Source: Amyelois transitella (Eukaryota; Arthropoda; Insecta; Lepidoptera; Pyralidae). From it: a DNA stretch of 64,000 bases. The notes below the pieces were generated by a model, which saw only the letters and a list, made by a program, of their open reading frames with translations, was not told the DNA's origin and did no database searches. Positions 11,682-23,424 of this stretch are shown here, piece by piece (the first letter of the stretch is position 1; each line of letters opens with the position of its first letter). A program made the position numbers and the translations under genes. The stretch covers positions 8,113,501 to 8,177,500 of the forward strand of contig NC_083505.1 in NCBI RefSeq assembly GCF_032362555.1, read 5' to 3'.

Positions 11682-13645
11682 GTTTTTTTTTTATTTTTTT
11701 TAATTTTGTTTTGATTTAAGTTAATTTAGATTTATTTTTAAATTCTGAATATTAAGATTTATGAGATTATGCGAGTCGCGATTCAGAATATTTTAAATTT
11801 TTGAATTGATTTTTAAAACTTAAAACCCAATTTTGTTGTGTTATCTTCCAACTTATTTTATTTTTTCTATGTATACTTTGATTTAAAACCGTCCTCAAAA
11901 TCGAATAATATGATTATAAAAATGCCTGCCCAATCTCAGAGTACACTAACTCTGCGAACTAAAACTGGATGTGCAGTGTATACTTCTAGTTGTATTTATG
12001 CTTTATCACTTTATATCCGACTGATCTCTGCTTGATAGAAGTAGTGAATGCTTAAATTCAACAAGTTTACGGTAAGTATGTAGTTGTGTGCGTTTTTGCA
12101 GTGAGCTTTGAGTAGAATTTCAACAAATTTTCAACTCTTTCTCCTTGTTCCGTATGTACTTCATTGACAGTGATTTAGAATGTATTTTTTTAATGTTTTA
12201 CCATGTAATTTTTTTTATAATCTTTGAAAATATTAATGCTTTCACACTGTTATTATAATATATGATTATGTAAGAAATCAAAATATTTATATACTAATAC
12301 TGTTTTGCGAAATTTGGCTTAGTCCTTATCCGAGGTGAGTTGTTCTTTTGAGTTACTTATTTTATAATATTCCTTTGAAAATATTCAATATTCAAATAAG
12401 CTCAAAAAATATTCATCTATACACATAAATTCACTCAAAAGATAAAAGTGTTCTGGCCAACTTTGAAGCTCTAATTTAACTTTATGGCTTCCGTTCATTT
12501 CAAAATGTGTGTTAAAAGTAAAATTATTTAGATCCTGGTTAAAAAAGACTGCTTTCTCGCGAACCTCATCACAGTTTTGCCGAGTCAAACTGGTTGCTTT
12601 TTTAAAATTCCCTCTCAAGCAATTTCAAACAAAAGCCGTTCAAAATTAAAGTAACTCGGCTTATTTTCGATGATGAAAAATGTCTATTCACCTTCAGAGA
12701 ATAGCCCTTGTCCCTAGTCGCTTGTAGTGACAAGCTTTTTATAATTGGAGTGAGATTCGCAAATGATCCGAGTAATTACGCAAACGTCGACCCTCTTCAT
12801 TTCTCCTACCGACCTCGTATCCTATTGTTATAATATTATAAAACTTATATTCTCTTATAGGAAATAAAGTTATCAAATTGTGCACCACACTTGCATAAAA
12901 ATGACTATATTTTTCTTTAAAAATGTGAAAATTCAAAGTCTAAAAATAATAATTACAGTATGAGGAAAGAAATAATTTAAACAACAATTTTTGCCTTCAC
13001 AACTCTCTCCCATAAAACTTTTTACTTCTGAAATAAATTAACACTCCATCCCTTTTTAGGTCGTTTTTTATATCCTTAACTCGCCAAATAGTGTCTTGAA
13101 AACTTTTGGAGCTTTCTTTGTGGGAATCCCTAAAAAGAGGAAAGTTTCGAGTTTCCGGCCGAGCCCGTCGTCGGTCGGTGCAAACAATCCGGGGTGTTGC
13201 TGGGTTCATAACTTCTGGAAACTTCAGCACCCTAAGCTACTATAAAATAGTGATTGTTTATCTAAGTCAGTTTGGTGGTCGCTACTTTACTATTTGTTTA
13301 AGTTAGGTCAAGTTTAATAGCTAAAATTGTCAAATGAATATTTATTAACTTAACCATTTCAGCGATATATATATAAGTTTTAATAATACTTTTTATTTTT
13401 TATGCAAGTTAAATCGGTGCAAGGTAAGGCCTGTTCAAAATGCAGTAATGCAGTTCGATCATATATTTGAGAGGAATGTAGTCCACTAACAATACAGATT
13501 ATTTCCCTAATATATGTTTTTATAATTCAAGGAACATTACGTAGGTTCTAAGCCAAAGTCTCGCGAAAACAATTACCACTTCATCGCTGTGTCTGTGTAT
13601 ATGATGACTTGATTCAAAATTAAAATAATGTTGTACTTAAAACAG
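11682..13645. other. CadN intron, nothing recognised
   Basis: AT-rich intron with T-rich runs directly after the 11681 donor. Open frames at 12385-12618, 12997-13230 and 13106-13306 lack family signatures. Confidence 0.6.
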
Positions 13646-13783
13646 GTGACGGCCACAGATGGTGACAAAGATAGACAACAAAACATCGTATATTTCCTCA
13701 CCGGTCAGGGTATTGATCCCGATAATCCAGCAAACAGCAAGTTCGACATTAATCGTACTACAGGAGAAATATTTGTCCTCAAA
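13646..13783 (+). CDS. CadN: Neural cadherin, constant exon after the first alternative pair
   Basis: A 138-bp exon in phase 0 (46 codons), with acceptor AAAACAG and strong donor GTAAGT. It encodes VTATDGDKDRQQNIVYFLTG through NRTTGEIFVLK, the middle of a cadherin repeat with a DxD-type calcium site (ATDGD). It follows on from RVLQ or SLIQ of either alternative exon and joins PLDRDQ at 14258. Confidence 0.95.
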
Positions 13784-14257
13784 GTAAGTGATAAACTTCC
13801 GTAATATTTCAGCCAAAACTTTGCACTTTGTCATTAAAATTTTTTAATTATGTTTCAACTGAAGAAATTCTGCTGAATGTAATAGACAAGTAGGCCAGCT
13901 ACTTTCCAGCAATTTTGTGTTTTCAAATATATTTTAATTTTTTTGAGTCTACAAACAACTATTAAAATTTCTGTCCGACCGCTAGTGGTCAAGCATTAGG
14001 AATCTACCAATTTCAAGTTTAAAATATAATGGTGGCATGGACTAGACAGCAGAGATAACCGACCAACAAGATGGCACGTGCTTTGCATTCACGATGCAAT
14101 CACACATTATTGCGTTCCATTTGTGTCATAACCTGAACACAGATATCTCTGTAACGAGAAAATTCGTATGTCCGTTGAATAATAATTACATGTCAGTTAT
14201 CAAAACACACGAATTATATTTTATTTTGTTTAATTTTAACAAGTATAATTTTTTTAG
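13784..14257. other. CadN intron, nothing recognised
   Basis: A 474-bp intron ending in a good pyrimidine tract (AATTTTTTTAG). No repeat or RNA was seen in it. Confidence 0.7.
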
Positions 14258-17200
14258 CCCTTAGATCGGGATCAACCGAATGGGCGACCTCAGTGGAGAT
14301 TCACTGTATTTGCGCAGGACGAAGGAGGTGAAGGTCTCGTAGGCTACGCAGATGTTCAAGTCAATCTTAAAGACATTAACGATAATGCGCCCATTTTCCC
14401 TCAAGGAGTTTACTTTGGTAATGTCACAGAAAATGGCACAGCTGGCATGGTTGTTATGACAATGACCGCCATTGACTATGATGACCCTGCGGAAAGTAAT
14501 AACGCGAAGCTTTGGTATTCTATTGAGAAAAATGTTATCGAAGAAGAAACTGGATCACCCATTTTTGAAATAGAACCCGAAACGGGAGTGATAAAAACCG
14601 CTGTATGTTGTTTGGACCGCGAAAGAACGCCAGATTATTCTATACAAATAGTAGCTTCAGATGGTGGAGGGTTAAAAGGAACAGGGACGGCATCGATACG
14701 AGTAAAAGATATAAATGATATGCCCCCGCAATTCACGAAAGATGAATGGTTCACCGAAGTCGATGAAACAGATGGCACTAATTTACCTGAAATGCCAATA
14801 CTCACTGTGACGGTTCACGACGAAGATGAAACAAATAAATTTCAATATAAAGTTATTGAGAATAGTGGTTATGGTGCTGATAAATTTACTATGGTACGGA
14901 ATAATGACGGGACGGGTTCATTGAAAATAGTGCAGCCCTTAGATTATGAAGACCAGTTACAAAGTAATGGCTTCAGGTTTAGAATACAGGTTAATGACAA
15001 AGGAGAAGATAATGACAATGATAAATATCATGTAGCTTATTCGTGGGTGGTAGTAAAACTAAGAGATATAAATGACAATAAACCACAATTTGAGAGAGCA
15101 AATATAGAAGTCTCAGTTTATGAAAATGCGGAAGTTGGTAAGAGTTTGGAAACATTTAAAGCAACAGATCCGGATCAAGGCGGCAAAAGCAAAGTATCCT
15201 ACGCTATTGACAGATCATCGGATAGAAAACGACAATTTTCTATAAATCAAGAAGGTACAGTTAGTATACAAAGGTCATTAGACAGAGAAGATACTCCGAG
15301 ACATCAAGTGAAAATCTTAGCAATTGATGATGGTGTTCCTCCAAGAACAGCTACCGCAACCTTGACCGTAATTGTGCAAGATATAAATGATAACGCACCA
15401 ACGTTCCTAAAAGATTATAGACCTGTTCTTACCGAGCACATAACTCCCAAGAAAGTTGCAGAAATATTAGCCACCGATGATGATGATAGATCGAAAAGTA
15501 ATGGCCCACCATTCCAATTCCGATTAGATCCTGGTGCAGATGATATTATTCGAGCATCATTTAAAGTTGAACAAGATCAAAAAGGTGCTAATGGAGACGG
15601 AATGGCAATTGTTTCGTCATTACGATCTTTTGATAGAGAACAGCAAAAAGAATATCTTATCCCAATTATTATAAAAGATCACGGAAATCCAGCTATGACC
15701 GGAACAAGTACTTTAACTGTTGTAATTGGTGATGTCAATGATAATAAAATGCAACCAGGTTCAAAAGAAATCCTTGTTTATAACTATCAAGGTCAAGCTC
15801 CAGATACAGAAATTGGTCGAGTTTATGTTTATGATCTAGATGATTGGGATTTACCCGATAAGAAATTCTTCTGGGAAAGTACAGAACACCCTAATTTCAC
15901 ATTAAATGAAGAAACAGGTATGATTCAAATGAAACATAAAACAAGAGAAGGAAGATACCACCTAAAGTTTAAAGTATATGATCGAAAACATACTCAAACA
16001 GATGTTCCTGCCAATGTTACAGTATATGTCAAAGAAATATCTCACGAGGCTATAATAAACTCAGGATCAATACGAATATCGGGTATATCAGATGAAGATT
16101 TTGTAAGGGTCTGGAATTATAAGACCCTAAGTGTTTCTAGAAGCAAGTTGGATATATTTAAAGATAAATTAGCAGATTTGCTGAATACCGAACGAGAAAA
16201 TATTGACATATTCAGTGTTCAACTTAGAAAGAAACATCCACCGGTAACAGATATAAGATTTTCAGCACATGGTGCACATTATTATAAACCTATTCGATTA
16301 AACGGTATAGTTTTGATGCATCGAGAAGAAATTGAAAGGTCCGTTGGTATAAATATAACGATGGTTGGCATTGATGAGTGTATTTATGAAAATCAAATGT
16401 GTGAAGGTTCTTGTACTAATGTTCTTGATATCAGCAATTTACCGTATATGGTTAATGCAAATAAAACTGCCCTTGTTGGAGTAAGAGTCGATGTAATCGC
16501 AGAATGTACTTGTGGAGCAAGAAATTTCACCCAAGCAGAGACCTGCCGAAATTCTCCATGTTACAATGGTGGTCGATGTATTGAAGGAAAATACGATTTA
16601 ACATGTTCGTGCCCCCCAGGTTATACCGGACCAAGATGTCAACAGACATCTAGAAGTTTTAGAGGCACCGGTTGGGCTTGGTATCCTGCCTTAGAAATGT
16701 GCGACAATTCTCATTTAAGCTTTGAATTTATAACACGTAAATCTGAAGGCGTATTACTCTATAATGGGCCTATAGTACCACCAGAACCTGAAGAAATAAT
16801 GGTATCAGATTTTATATCTGTGGAATTAGAAAGAGGAAATCCAAGACTTTTGATTGATTTTGGATCTGGAACTTTAGAACTAAGAGTCAAAACAAAGAAG
16901 TCTCTGGATGACGGTGAATGGCATAGAATAGATATCTTTTGGGATACTGAGAATGTCAGAATGATCGTCGATTACTGCAAATCTGCCGATATCCAAGAAA
17001 TGGAAGATGGAACACCTCCAGAATTTGATGATTCTACTTGTCAGGCTACGGGTACAATACCTCCTTTCAATGAATACTTGAATGTAAATGCCCCATTACA
17101 AATTGGTGGATTATACATAGAACATTTTGATCCAACCCATTATCATTGGCAATATATGCCTATCGGAAAAGGTTTTGATGGTTGTATACGTAATTTGATA

Positions 17201-18054
17201 CACAACAGTAAATTATATGATTTGGCGCACCCTGGTCTGTCGAGAAATTCCGTTGCAGGATGCCCGCAAACTGAAGAGATTTGCAATCAAGCAGATACTA
17301 CATCAAGATGCTGGGAACATGGTACTTGCGTAGGAAGCTTTTCTGAAGCTAGGTGCCAATGCCAGCCTGGTTGGACAGGACCCTCTTGTAACTTGCCAAC
17401 TACGCCAACAAGTTTCAGACCTCAGAGTTATGTCAAATTTGCACTAAGTTTCGAGCCTGATAGATTTAGCACTCAAATTCAACTGCGATTCCGTACTCGT
17501 GAACCTCACGGAGAATTATTTAGGGTGAGCGACCAACATAATCGTGAATATGGTATTCTGGAAGTAAAAGACTCACGATTACACTTCAGATATAATCTCA
17601 ATTCCCTTCGAACTGAAGAGAGGGATGTATGGCTTCATTCAGTTCCTGTAGACGATGGTCAGTGGCATATAGCACGTGTCAGTCGATATGGTAGTGCCGC
17701 CACATTAGAAATCGATGGTGGCGAGGGAAGAAGATATAACGAGACTTTCACCTTCGAAGGACACCAGTGGCTATTAGTAGACAAACAGGAAGGCGTTTAC
17801 GCAGGAGGAAAAGCTGAATATACTGGTGTTAGAACTTTTGAAGTTTATGCAGACTTCCAAAAAGGTTGCCTCGATGATATTAGATTAGAGGGCAAACATT
17901 TGCCGTTACCGCCAGCGATGAATGGTACCCAATGGGGTCAGGCTACCATGGCAAGGAACCTAGATCGCAACTGCCCCTCCAATAGCCCCTGCATCAATGT
18001 AAACTGCGTTGATCCATTCGTTTGCGTTGACCTCTGGAATGAATTTGCCTGCAC
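14258..18054 (+). CDS. CadN: Neural cadherin, giant constant exon (cadherin, EGF and laminin-G domains)
   Basis: This 3797-bp exon (1265 codons plus two bases) encodes most of the membrane-near ectodomain of a homophilic, calcium-dependent adhesion receptor that acts in axon guidance and synaptic targeting. In order it shows the end of one cadherin repeat and four or more further repeats, marked by linkers DINDNAPIF (about 14372), DINDMPPQF (14708), DINDNKPQF (15064), DINDNAPTF (15380) and DVNDNK (15731). A non-chordate cadherin region follows (about 16040-16540), then an EGF (CRNSPCYNGGRC), laminin G1, a second EGF (CWEHGTCVG), laminin G2 (to about 17960) and the first cysteines of a third EGF, which is completed in the alternative exons. 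The donor GTAAGT leaves phase 2. Codon use is strongly A/T-ending, unlike the alternative exons. Identification as CadN is firm. Confidence 0.97.
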
Positions 18055-18674
18055 GTAAGTTTTAAAATTTGTATTTTTCTTGTTAATAGTAAAGTACGTT
18101 TTGAAGGTCTTCAAATCATTGATTGATGATATTTTTTTCATTATTATAAGAAAAAGTAATATTTAATCTCAAAATCTCCTACCCTTAATTCGGCAATTTC
18201 ATTTTTGTATAGTCACAATGATATAGTTCGAGAATTGTTTTTTTAATGATTTTAATTTGGACACAACTTTTATATTATGATCAACATTTGATCTACATTT
18301 TGTCAGTCATACAATTTTGGTTTATATAATCAGATATCACTCGGTAATTTGTTACGCCTGTTAAAGATGATGTATTAAAGATGCGGTAGAGTGAGATGGC
18401 TGGGAGTGCAACTGGAAATACGCCAGGATGAGAGAGAGACTTGGAAAGTTAATATTTCAACATTATGTATATTTTGTATTTTTTTTTGGAACGCACTGAG
18501 TTTCGCAGATTTTGTTATCATTTATTTATTACAATAAATTTATCTTATTATTAAAATGCTTTATTAACTTACATTAATATTATATTTGCTCTATATGTTT
18601 AACATATTTACGTACTAATGAATAAGTAATATTATGTAACGCTTAATATACTAAAGCATTGGAATGGTGTCTAG
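18055..18674. other. CadN intron before the transmembrane exon pair
   Basis: A 620-bp AT-rich intron. A short stretch near 18385-18440 (GAGTGCAACTGGAAATACGC, then GATGAGAGAGAG) resembles 36265-36300 and may be an old interspersed repeat. Nothing else is recognised. Confidence 0.5.
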
Positions 18675-18910
18675 TTGCGGTGATGGTTTGGTTTTAACGC
18701 CGGACCAGAAAGGTTGCGTAGACAAGAACGAGTGTCTCTACTTCCCGTGCCGCAACGGGGGCTCGTGCGTGAACCGCGAGCCCGGCTATCGCTGTCACTG
18801 CCCCGAAGGGTTCTGGGGCGAGAACTGCGAACTCGTGCAAGAAGGCCGCACGCTCAAGCTCAGCATGGGCGCGCTCGCCGCCATCCTCGTCTGCCTTCTT
18901 ATAATCATGA
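18675..18910 (+). CDS. CadN: Neural cadherin, alternative transmembrane exon 18a type
   Basis: A 236-bp exon that takes two bases from the large exon (reading CTCGDG) and leaves one base at its end. It encodes the rest of one EGF ([14 protein letters not shown]), a calcium-binding-type EGF ([17 protein letters not shown] to GFWGENC), a short stalk ([10 protein letters not shown]) and the outer half of the transmembrane helix ([16 protein letters not shown]). The helix is completed by the exon at 20912. The donor is GTGAGC. Third codon positions are mostly G or C. The acceptor (GAATGGTGTCTAG) has a poor pyrimidine tract. It matches the fly CadN isoform I recall almost exactly in the stalk and helix. 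Confidence 0.95.
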
Positions 18911-19119
18911 GTGAGCACTTGCCTAGCCACGCTTTCCGCGTGTCTTTGAACGCTAGAGCGTTACTATTCCATCGCACTTTCACGTTCGCACATTTCACCA
19001 TCCATATTATTATGTGTATTTAGCTGTCGTATTAGATAGTTGTATATGTAGTGCATGCTTACGGGGCTCAGTGCGTACGGATGTGTCCTCCACGGTGAGG
19101 TAAAACGCACAATGTGTAG

Positions 19120-19358
19120 GTGTCCCGGAGGTTCCACGCGGGCTGCTGGCACTTGCGTCAATGTGAACGAGTGCTTGGAGAACCCGTGTTTGAATGGAGG
19201 CACGTGCATCGACCGGGAGCCGGCCAGGCGATACGACTGCATATGCGCATTCGGCTACACCGGCCATGACTGCGAGCTCGAACTATTGGCATCCGGAATC
19301 ATCACGCCGTCAAGAGATTTCATTATAGCTATCATTGTCTGTTTATTTTTGCTTTTAG
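19120..19358 (+). CDS. CadN: Neural cadherin, alternative transmembrane exon 18b type
   Basis: A 239-bp exon with the same phases as 18675-18910. It encodes CPGGSTRAAGTC, an EGF (VNVNECLENPCLNGGTC to GYTGHDC), a different stalk (ELELLASGIITPS) and a different half-helix (RDFIIAIIVCLFLLL). The donor GTGAGC is identical to that of the other exon. The acceptor (CACAATGTGTAG) is weak. Adding both exons gives 475 bp, which shifts the frame, so only one can be used in a functional mRNA. The intron between the pair is only 209 bp. Confidence 0.94.
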
Positions 19359-20911
19359 GTGAGCACTACCATCCATTTATTTGCATGCTATTGTCGCCAA
19401 TCAACATCCAACCACGAATTCAAAGTTTCTCATTTCTTTATCATAATTTCATATTACTTAGATTAGTAAAGTTCATTTTAAGAGTTTTATAATAAATCAT
19501 TATCTAATAAGTAAGCTTACAATTTCTATAACTTATTAACATAATATTACTGCTGAAAGTGAGTATTTAATTTAATTATTATTCGTACATTAATGGGTAT
19601 TAGCAAGATGATAACCAAAAAGCTATCTCAGTGATTACGGCTTACTGTGTCCCGAAATAACTCATACACACATAATATACACAAACAAAGCTGCGTATTT
19701 ACGTCAAGATTCCAATAATACGAGTCAACGGAATGAAAATAATTGATTCAGCAGTATTCCGCGTTCTATATTCCAAAATCAACGGCCCTTCGGTCCCTTC
19801 CTTTATTAAATATCTATCGGAAATTGAAATGACGGAAGGCTGTCTTAGTTCTATCATTTCCAATATTTAGCTATGATAAATATGGAGCATAGTTCAAAAG
19901 ATCGATAATGTAGTATTAAAACATACTCATGAACACAAAGAAATTTAAATGGACAAAATACTTAGATCGGCTTTAACAGTTATTATTCTGCGGAGGCTCC
20001 GCAGATACTTTTTCACGTCATTTTTTAAAATTTCAATAAATTAAAATTGATTTATATCCAAAGTTATTAGTATTTATCAAAAAACTACAAACTACCTAAA
20101 CATATATAAATAACTGTAAAAGATTTATATATTTTCTGTGAACTAATGCTTAGTTTTTAGGATTATGACATATTCCATTTTTACCAAATAACAAATATTT
20201 CACTGTGTTTCCTTTTTTTTGCAAAATAATTTGTATGATCATTTTAAAAATTTAATCAGCCGATTTACTTAAATGGCAAAAGATGACAAATCAGCGCAAA
20301 ATCTAAAAATAAATCAGTCTGCTTATGAAATTATCTCAAATTATCGATAATTGAAAATGTGATCCTGTCGCCTGCGGCTGTCACAGAAAAGGATTAAAAC
20401 TTCAAAACTTATAAGAACAAGTTGAAAATGAACGTCGGATTAGTAAACTTCGACATTCATCTCATTAAACAGTTTTAGATGGAAAATTCGATTCTGAATA
20501 TTTTTTGGATTGCTTAAGAGAATGCTCTTGGACTCAATAAATATGAAATTGAATAAAATATTAATTTTGAATTTTTAGTTTATAAATATTTTGTCGTTAA
20601 TAACTTTCATAACAAAGTTGTTGTGAGTACTATAAATAAAATTTTACGTGTTATCGATAAGAAACTTCGTTACAGAAAACATTTCATAGTCTATTTTGTT
20701 TGTAATGAATTATTACAAGTCTAATTACTATCTAGCTAACTTGATTTGAAAAAGTTTGAACTTACAAATGAGATATTTTGATAATATCTTAGTTCGCAGT
20801 CGTCTATAGAAAGAAACGTCTACAAGCGAATCCCTACAAGTAATATTTCTTTTTATTGAATTCATTTTACCAATTCTTTGATTCTAAAATGTTATATCTA
20901 TGTATATATAG
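19359..20911. other. CadN intron, nothing recognised
   Basis: A 1.55-kb AT-rich intron. I looked for a third copy of the transmembrane exon and saw none. Confidence 0.6.
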
Positions 20912-21115
20912 TCTTGGTGCTCGTGTTCGTGGTATACAACCGACGTCGTGAGGCGCACATTAAGTACCCTGGACCAGACGATGACGTGCGGGAGAACATT
21001 ATCAATTACGATGACGAAGGAGGCGGAGAAGATGACATGACAGCCTTCGACATCACTCCACTGCAGATACCGATAGGTGGACCATTGCCTGATCATGCAC
21101 CTGCTAAAATGCCAT
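20912..21115 (+). CDS. CadN: Neural cadherin, transmembrane end and juxtamembrane tail
   Basis: A 204-bp exon with acceptor TATATATAG and donor GTAAGT. It completes the helix ([12 protein letters not shown], with the basic stop-transfer run) after either alternative exon. It then encodes the acidic juxtamembrane region ([20 protein letters not shown], then [20 protein letters not shown]). In cadherins this region binds p120-type catenins, and the conserved GGGEDD core is visible. Confidence 0.96.
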
Positions 21116-21189
21116 GTAAGTGAACTAAGTTGTCTTTTTTGTCATGTGTGTGTCATAGTGTGATCTTTGTGACACAAATAAGCCAACTG

Positions 21190-21498
21190 ATAATATAAAT
21201 GCGAGAGTAAGTGTATTTGTTTGTTATCTCTTCACGCGTTATCTACTCAACTAATCTACTTGAAATTTTGCCTATAAATTTAATTAAGAATCTGGAGAAG
21301 GACACAAGGTACTCTTCATCCTGGTAAAATCTAAAGTTACCATACGATTTCAGAAAAATCTTTATTCTTTTGTAGTAGGTGCTAAATTCGCGGGTATAGC
21401 ATAGTCTTTGAGTATCTATTTAATTATAAATATATGGTGAAGGTGGCGGTAGTTAATCATCTAAATTCGCGCTTGTAAAAGTTGCGGGTAAAAGCTAG
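21190..21498 (+). mobile_element. Helitron-like element, first of two in this intron
   Basis: The 3' end reads GTTGCGGGTAAAAGCTAG followed by host T, the CTAG/T end typical of Helitrons. The 5' edge near GATAATATAAATGCGAG is approximate. Its middle (TTAATTAAGAATCTGGAGA) resembles the fragment at 6210-6240. Confidence 0.55.
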
Positions 21499-21593
21499 TA
21501 GATAATATATACATAGGTACGTATACCTATGTACAGGTATTAGGTACTTATGGTACTTATGTACTTATATACAACATATAAATATATACAACA

Positions 21594-21803
21594 TCCTATC
21601 CTACTACTATTATAAAGGCGAAAGTTTGTATGGATGTATGGATGTTTGTTACTCTTTCACGCAAAAACTACTGAACCGATTACCATGAAATTTGGTATGT
21701 AGGTAGCTGAAGACCCAGAATAACACATAGGCTACTTTTTATCCCAGAGTTCCCGCGGGATTGTTAGGGTTTCCATGCGGACGAAGTCGCGGGCGGCCTC
21801 TAG
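21594..21803 (+). mobile_element. Non-autonomous Helitron-like element, family B
   Basis: It starts TCCTATCCTACTACTATTAT after a host A and ends GTCGCGGGCGGCCTCTAG before a host T. Near the 3' end, GCGGACGAAGTCGCG can form an imperfect hairpin. A close relative is at 53955-54131. No protein is encoded. Confidence 0.75.
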
Positions 21804-22268
21804 TATAAATATAAATCAACCAATAGCTATATTTATTTCCACAACATTAAAGAAATCGTTTTTTTTTTATTGACGTTTCTGAGAAAATGTTTGTTTGTCT
21901 ATTGAATTTATGTTTACGGTGACGTTATGTTTTGAAACCTTGTACGCATACGTTAACGTTCGGGCAGGTGTAGCTTTTATACAAGTACAAAAATGCGGCC
22001 GTACCTCTAGTAAAATTTCCTGTTCCCGTGGGAGTTTCGAGATGTCCTTTCTTACGCCTACGACTTGAGATTTTCCAAGGAACAAACTCGCCTAAATTTT
22101 CTCGTCCTACGTCCACTAGATTCGTCTGTACGTTGTTACCAGTCACAAGGTCATACTTTGAGATTAGCTGATGAATCAAAAGTCACTCATAGATTTAAAA
22201 ATCTTTCTGTATCTTGTAAAGAGGTGACTTGCGCTACAATCGGTTACAAAATTAATATTTGTCAACAG

Positions 22269-22487
22269 ATCCGCTAATGGGTGTGGGTCTCGGCGTGGGT
22301 CCAATGGGAGTCGTTGCCCCCGGCGTCGGGGTTCCTCTGCCAGGAGAGACCAACGTGGGGATGTTCATAGAGGAGCACAAGAGACGCGCGGACAGCGATC
22401 CCAACGCGCCGCCTTTTGATGACTTGCGCAACTACGCGTACGAGGGCGGCGGCAGCACTGCTGGATCTTTATCGTCGCTTGCTTCTG
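22269..22487 (+). CDS. CadN: Neural cadherin, cytoplasmic exon
   Basis: A 219-bp exon with acceptor TTTGTCAACAG and donor GTGAGT. It encodes a Gly/Pro/Val-rich segment (PLMGVGLGVGPMGVVAPGVG) and then the conserved cytoplasmic sequence NVGMFIEEHKRRADSDPNAP, DDLRNYAYEGGGSTAGSLSS and LASG. The latter contributes to the beta-catenin-binding region. Reading past the donor stays open into a LINE remnant. Confidence 0.95.
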
Positions 22488-22499
22488 GTGAGTTTAGAT

Positions 22500-22765
22500 C
22501 ACATAAATATTTAAAAATTCACATCATAATAAGGTCTTCTCACACATTGCGCTCATCCAGAGCGAACCTTTTTAACAAGATACCCTCTGATATCAAAAAT
22601 ATTACCTCTTTCGATGTATTCAAGAGACAATTAGCCGAGCACATAATCTTAATTTACTGAACTTTTGCTGTTATATTTCATTTATTAGTGTTTACGAACT
22701 TATTTTTTTTTTGTTCATTTTATATTCTCATGTAAATGTAAATTATTGGAATAAAAGTCTATAAA
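22500..22765 (+). mobile_element. 3' end of a non-LTR retrotransposon (LINE) fragment
   Basis: The open frame continuing from the CadN exon reads RSSRANLFNKIPSDIKNITS, then FDVFKRQLAEHIILIY and a stop at 22658-22660. This is like the extreme C-terminus of LINE reverse transcriptases (LFNKIP.DI...FK..L). An untranslated end with a GGAATAAAAG poly-A signal follows at about 22749. It is 5'-truncated, as is usual for LINE copies. Confidence 0.65.
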
Positions 22766-23320
22766 CATTAACCTAGCTGAGGGTTTTTGGAAGAGCGCAG
22801 GGTGTGCTTTGTGCGTGTGCTGCACGCAACCGGAACTGACACTAGAAAGATCAAAGTCTTCCATTATGACGGCACAATTTCGAGACCTGCTGAGTTGGCA
22901 GTTTTTTTCATCTATATGGTGAGCATATGGACTGCTCTGGTGGCTTTTTAGTGTACGGCAAAGCTAAGCATTGTCCAGTAGTGAGACACTTCTATCATAG
23001 GTTGGTAATTTTTCACATTGACATGGGTTTTAATACATTGAAAAGCACTTGGCAAGATATGTCGTAATAACTCGTATCTATTCATATGTACTGAACTAAT
23101 TGCTACAATATTACAGCATTTGAAAATGTTCAGGTGTTTTATGACAACTCGCGACATGCGACTTCGGAGAGATATTCTTCAGACGTGACTTCGCTTTAAA
23201 ATTTATGACGACTACGCCCTGGAACGATTCATTCACAATGTATGAAGCGAAAAATTGAAGTCCCCTCCAGTTTGAAAATTTTCGTTGAAAATGAATTACT
23301 GATATGAAATCATGTGGCAG
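22766..23320. other. CadN last intron, remainder
   Basis: No further element is recognised. The acceptor before 23321 is CATGTGGCAG. Confidence 0.6.
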
Positions 23321-23424
23321 GTACCGACGACGAGACACACGAGTACGACTACCTGGGTGCCTGGGGTCCTCGCTTCGACAAGTTGGCTGATCTGTACGGG
23401 CCTGACATGGACGAACAGCTGTAG
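23321..23424 (+). CDS. CadN: Neural cadherin, last coding exon
   Basis: The exon completes the Gly codon left by the 22487 donor and encodes GTDDETHEYDYLGAWGPRFD, KLADLYGPDMDEQL and TAG (23422-23424). EYDYL.AWGPRF.KLAD.YG is the conserved C-terminal catenin-binding end of classic cadherins. The whole cytoplasmic tail is therefore present in this window. Confidence 0.97.

Noticed and set aside
18694-19267. Several - strand frames over the alternative CadN exons
   Set aside because: They are shadows of GC-rich coding exons whose + strand product is clearly cadherin.
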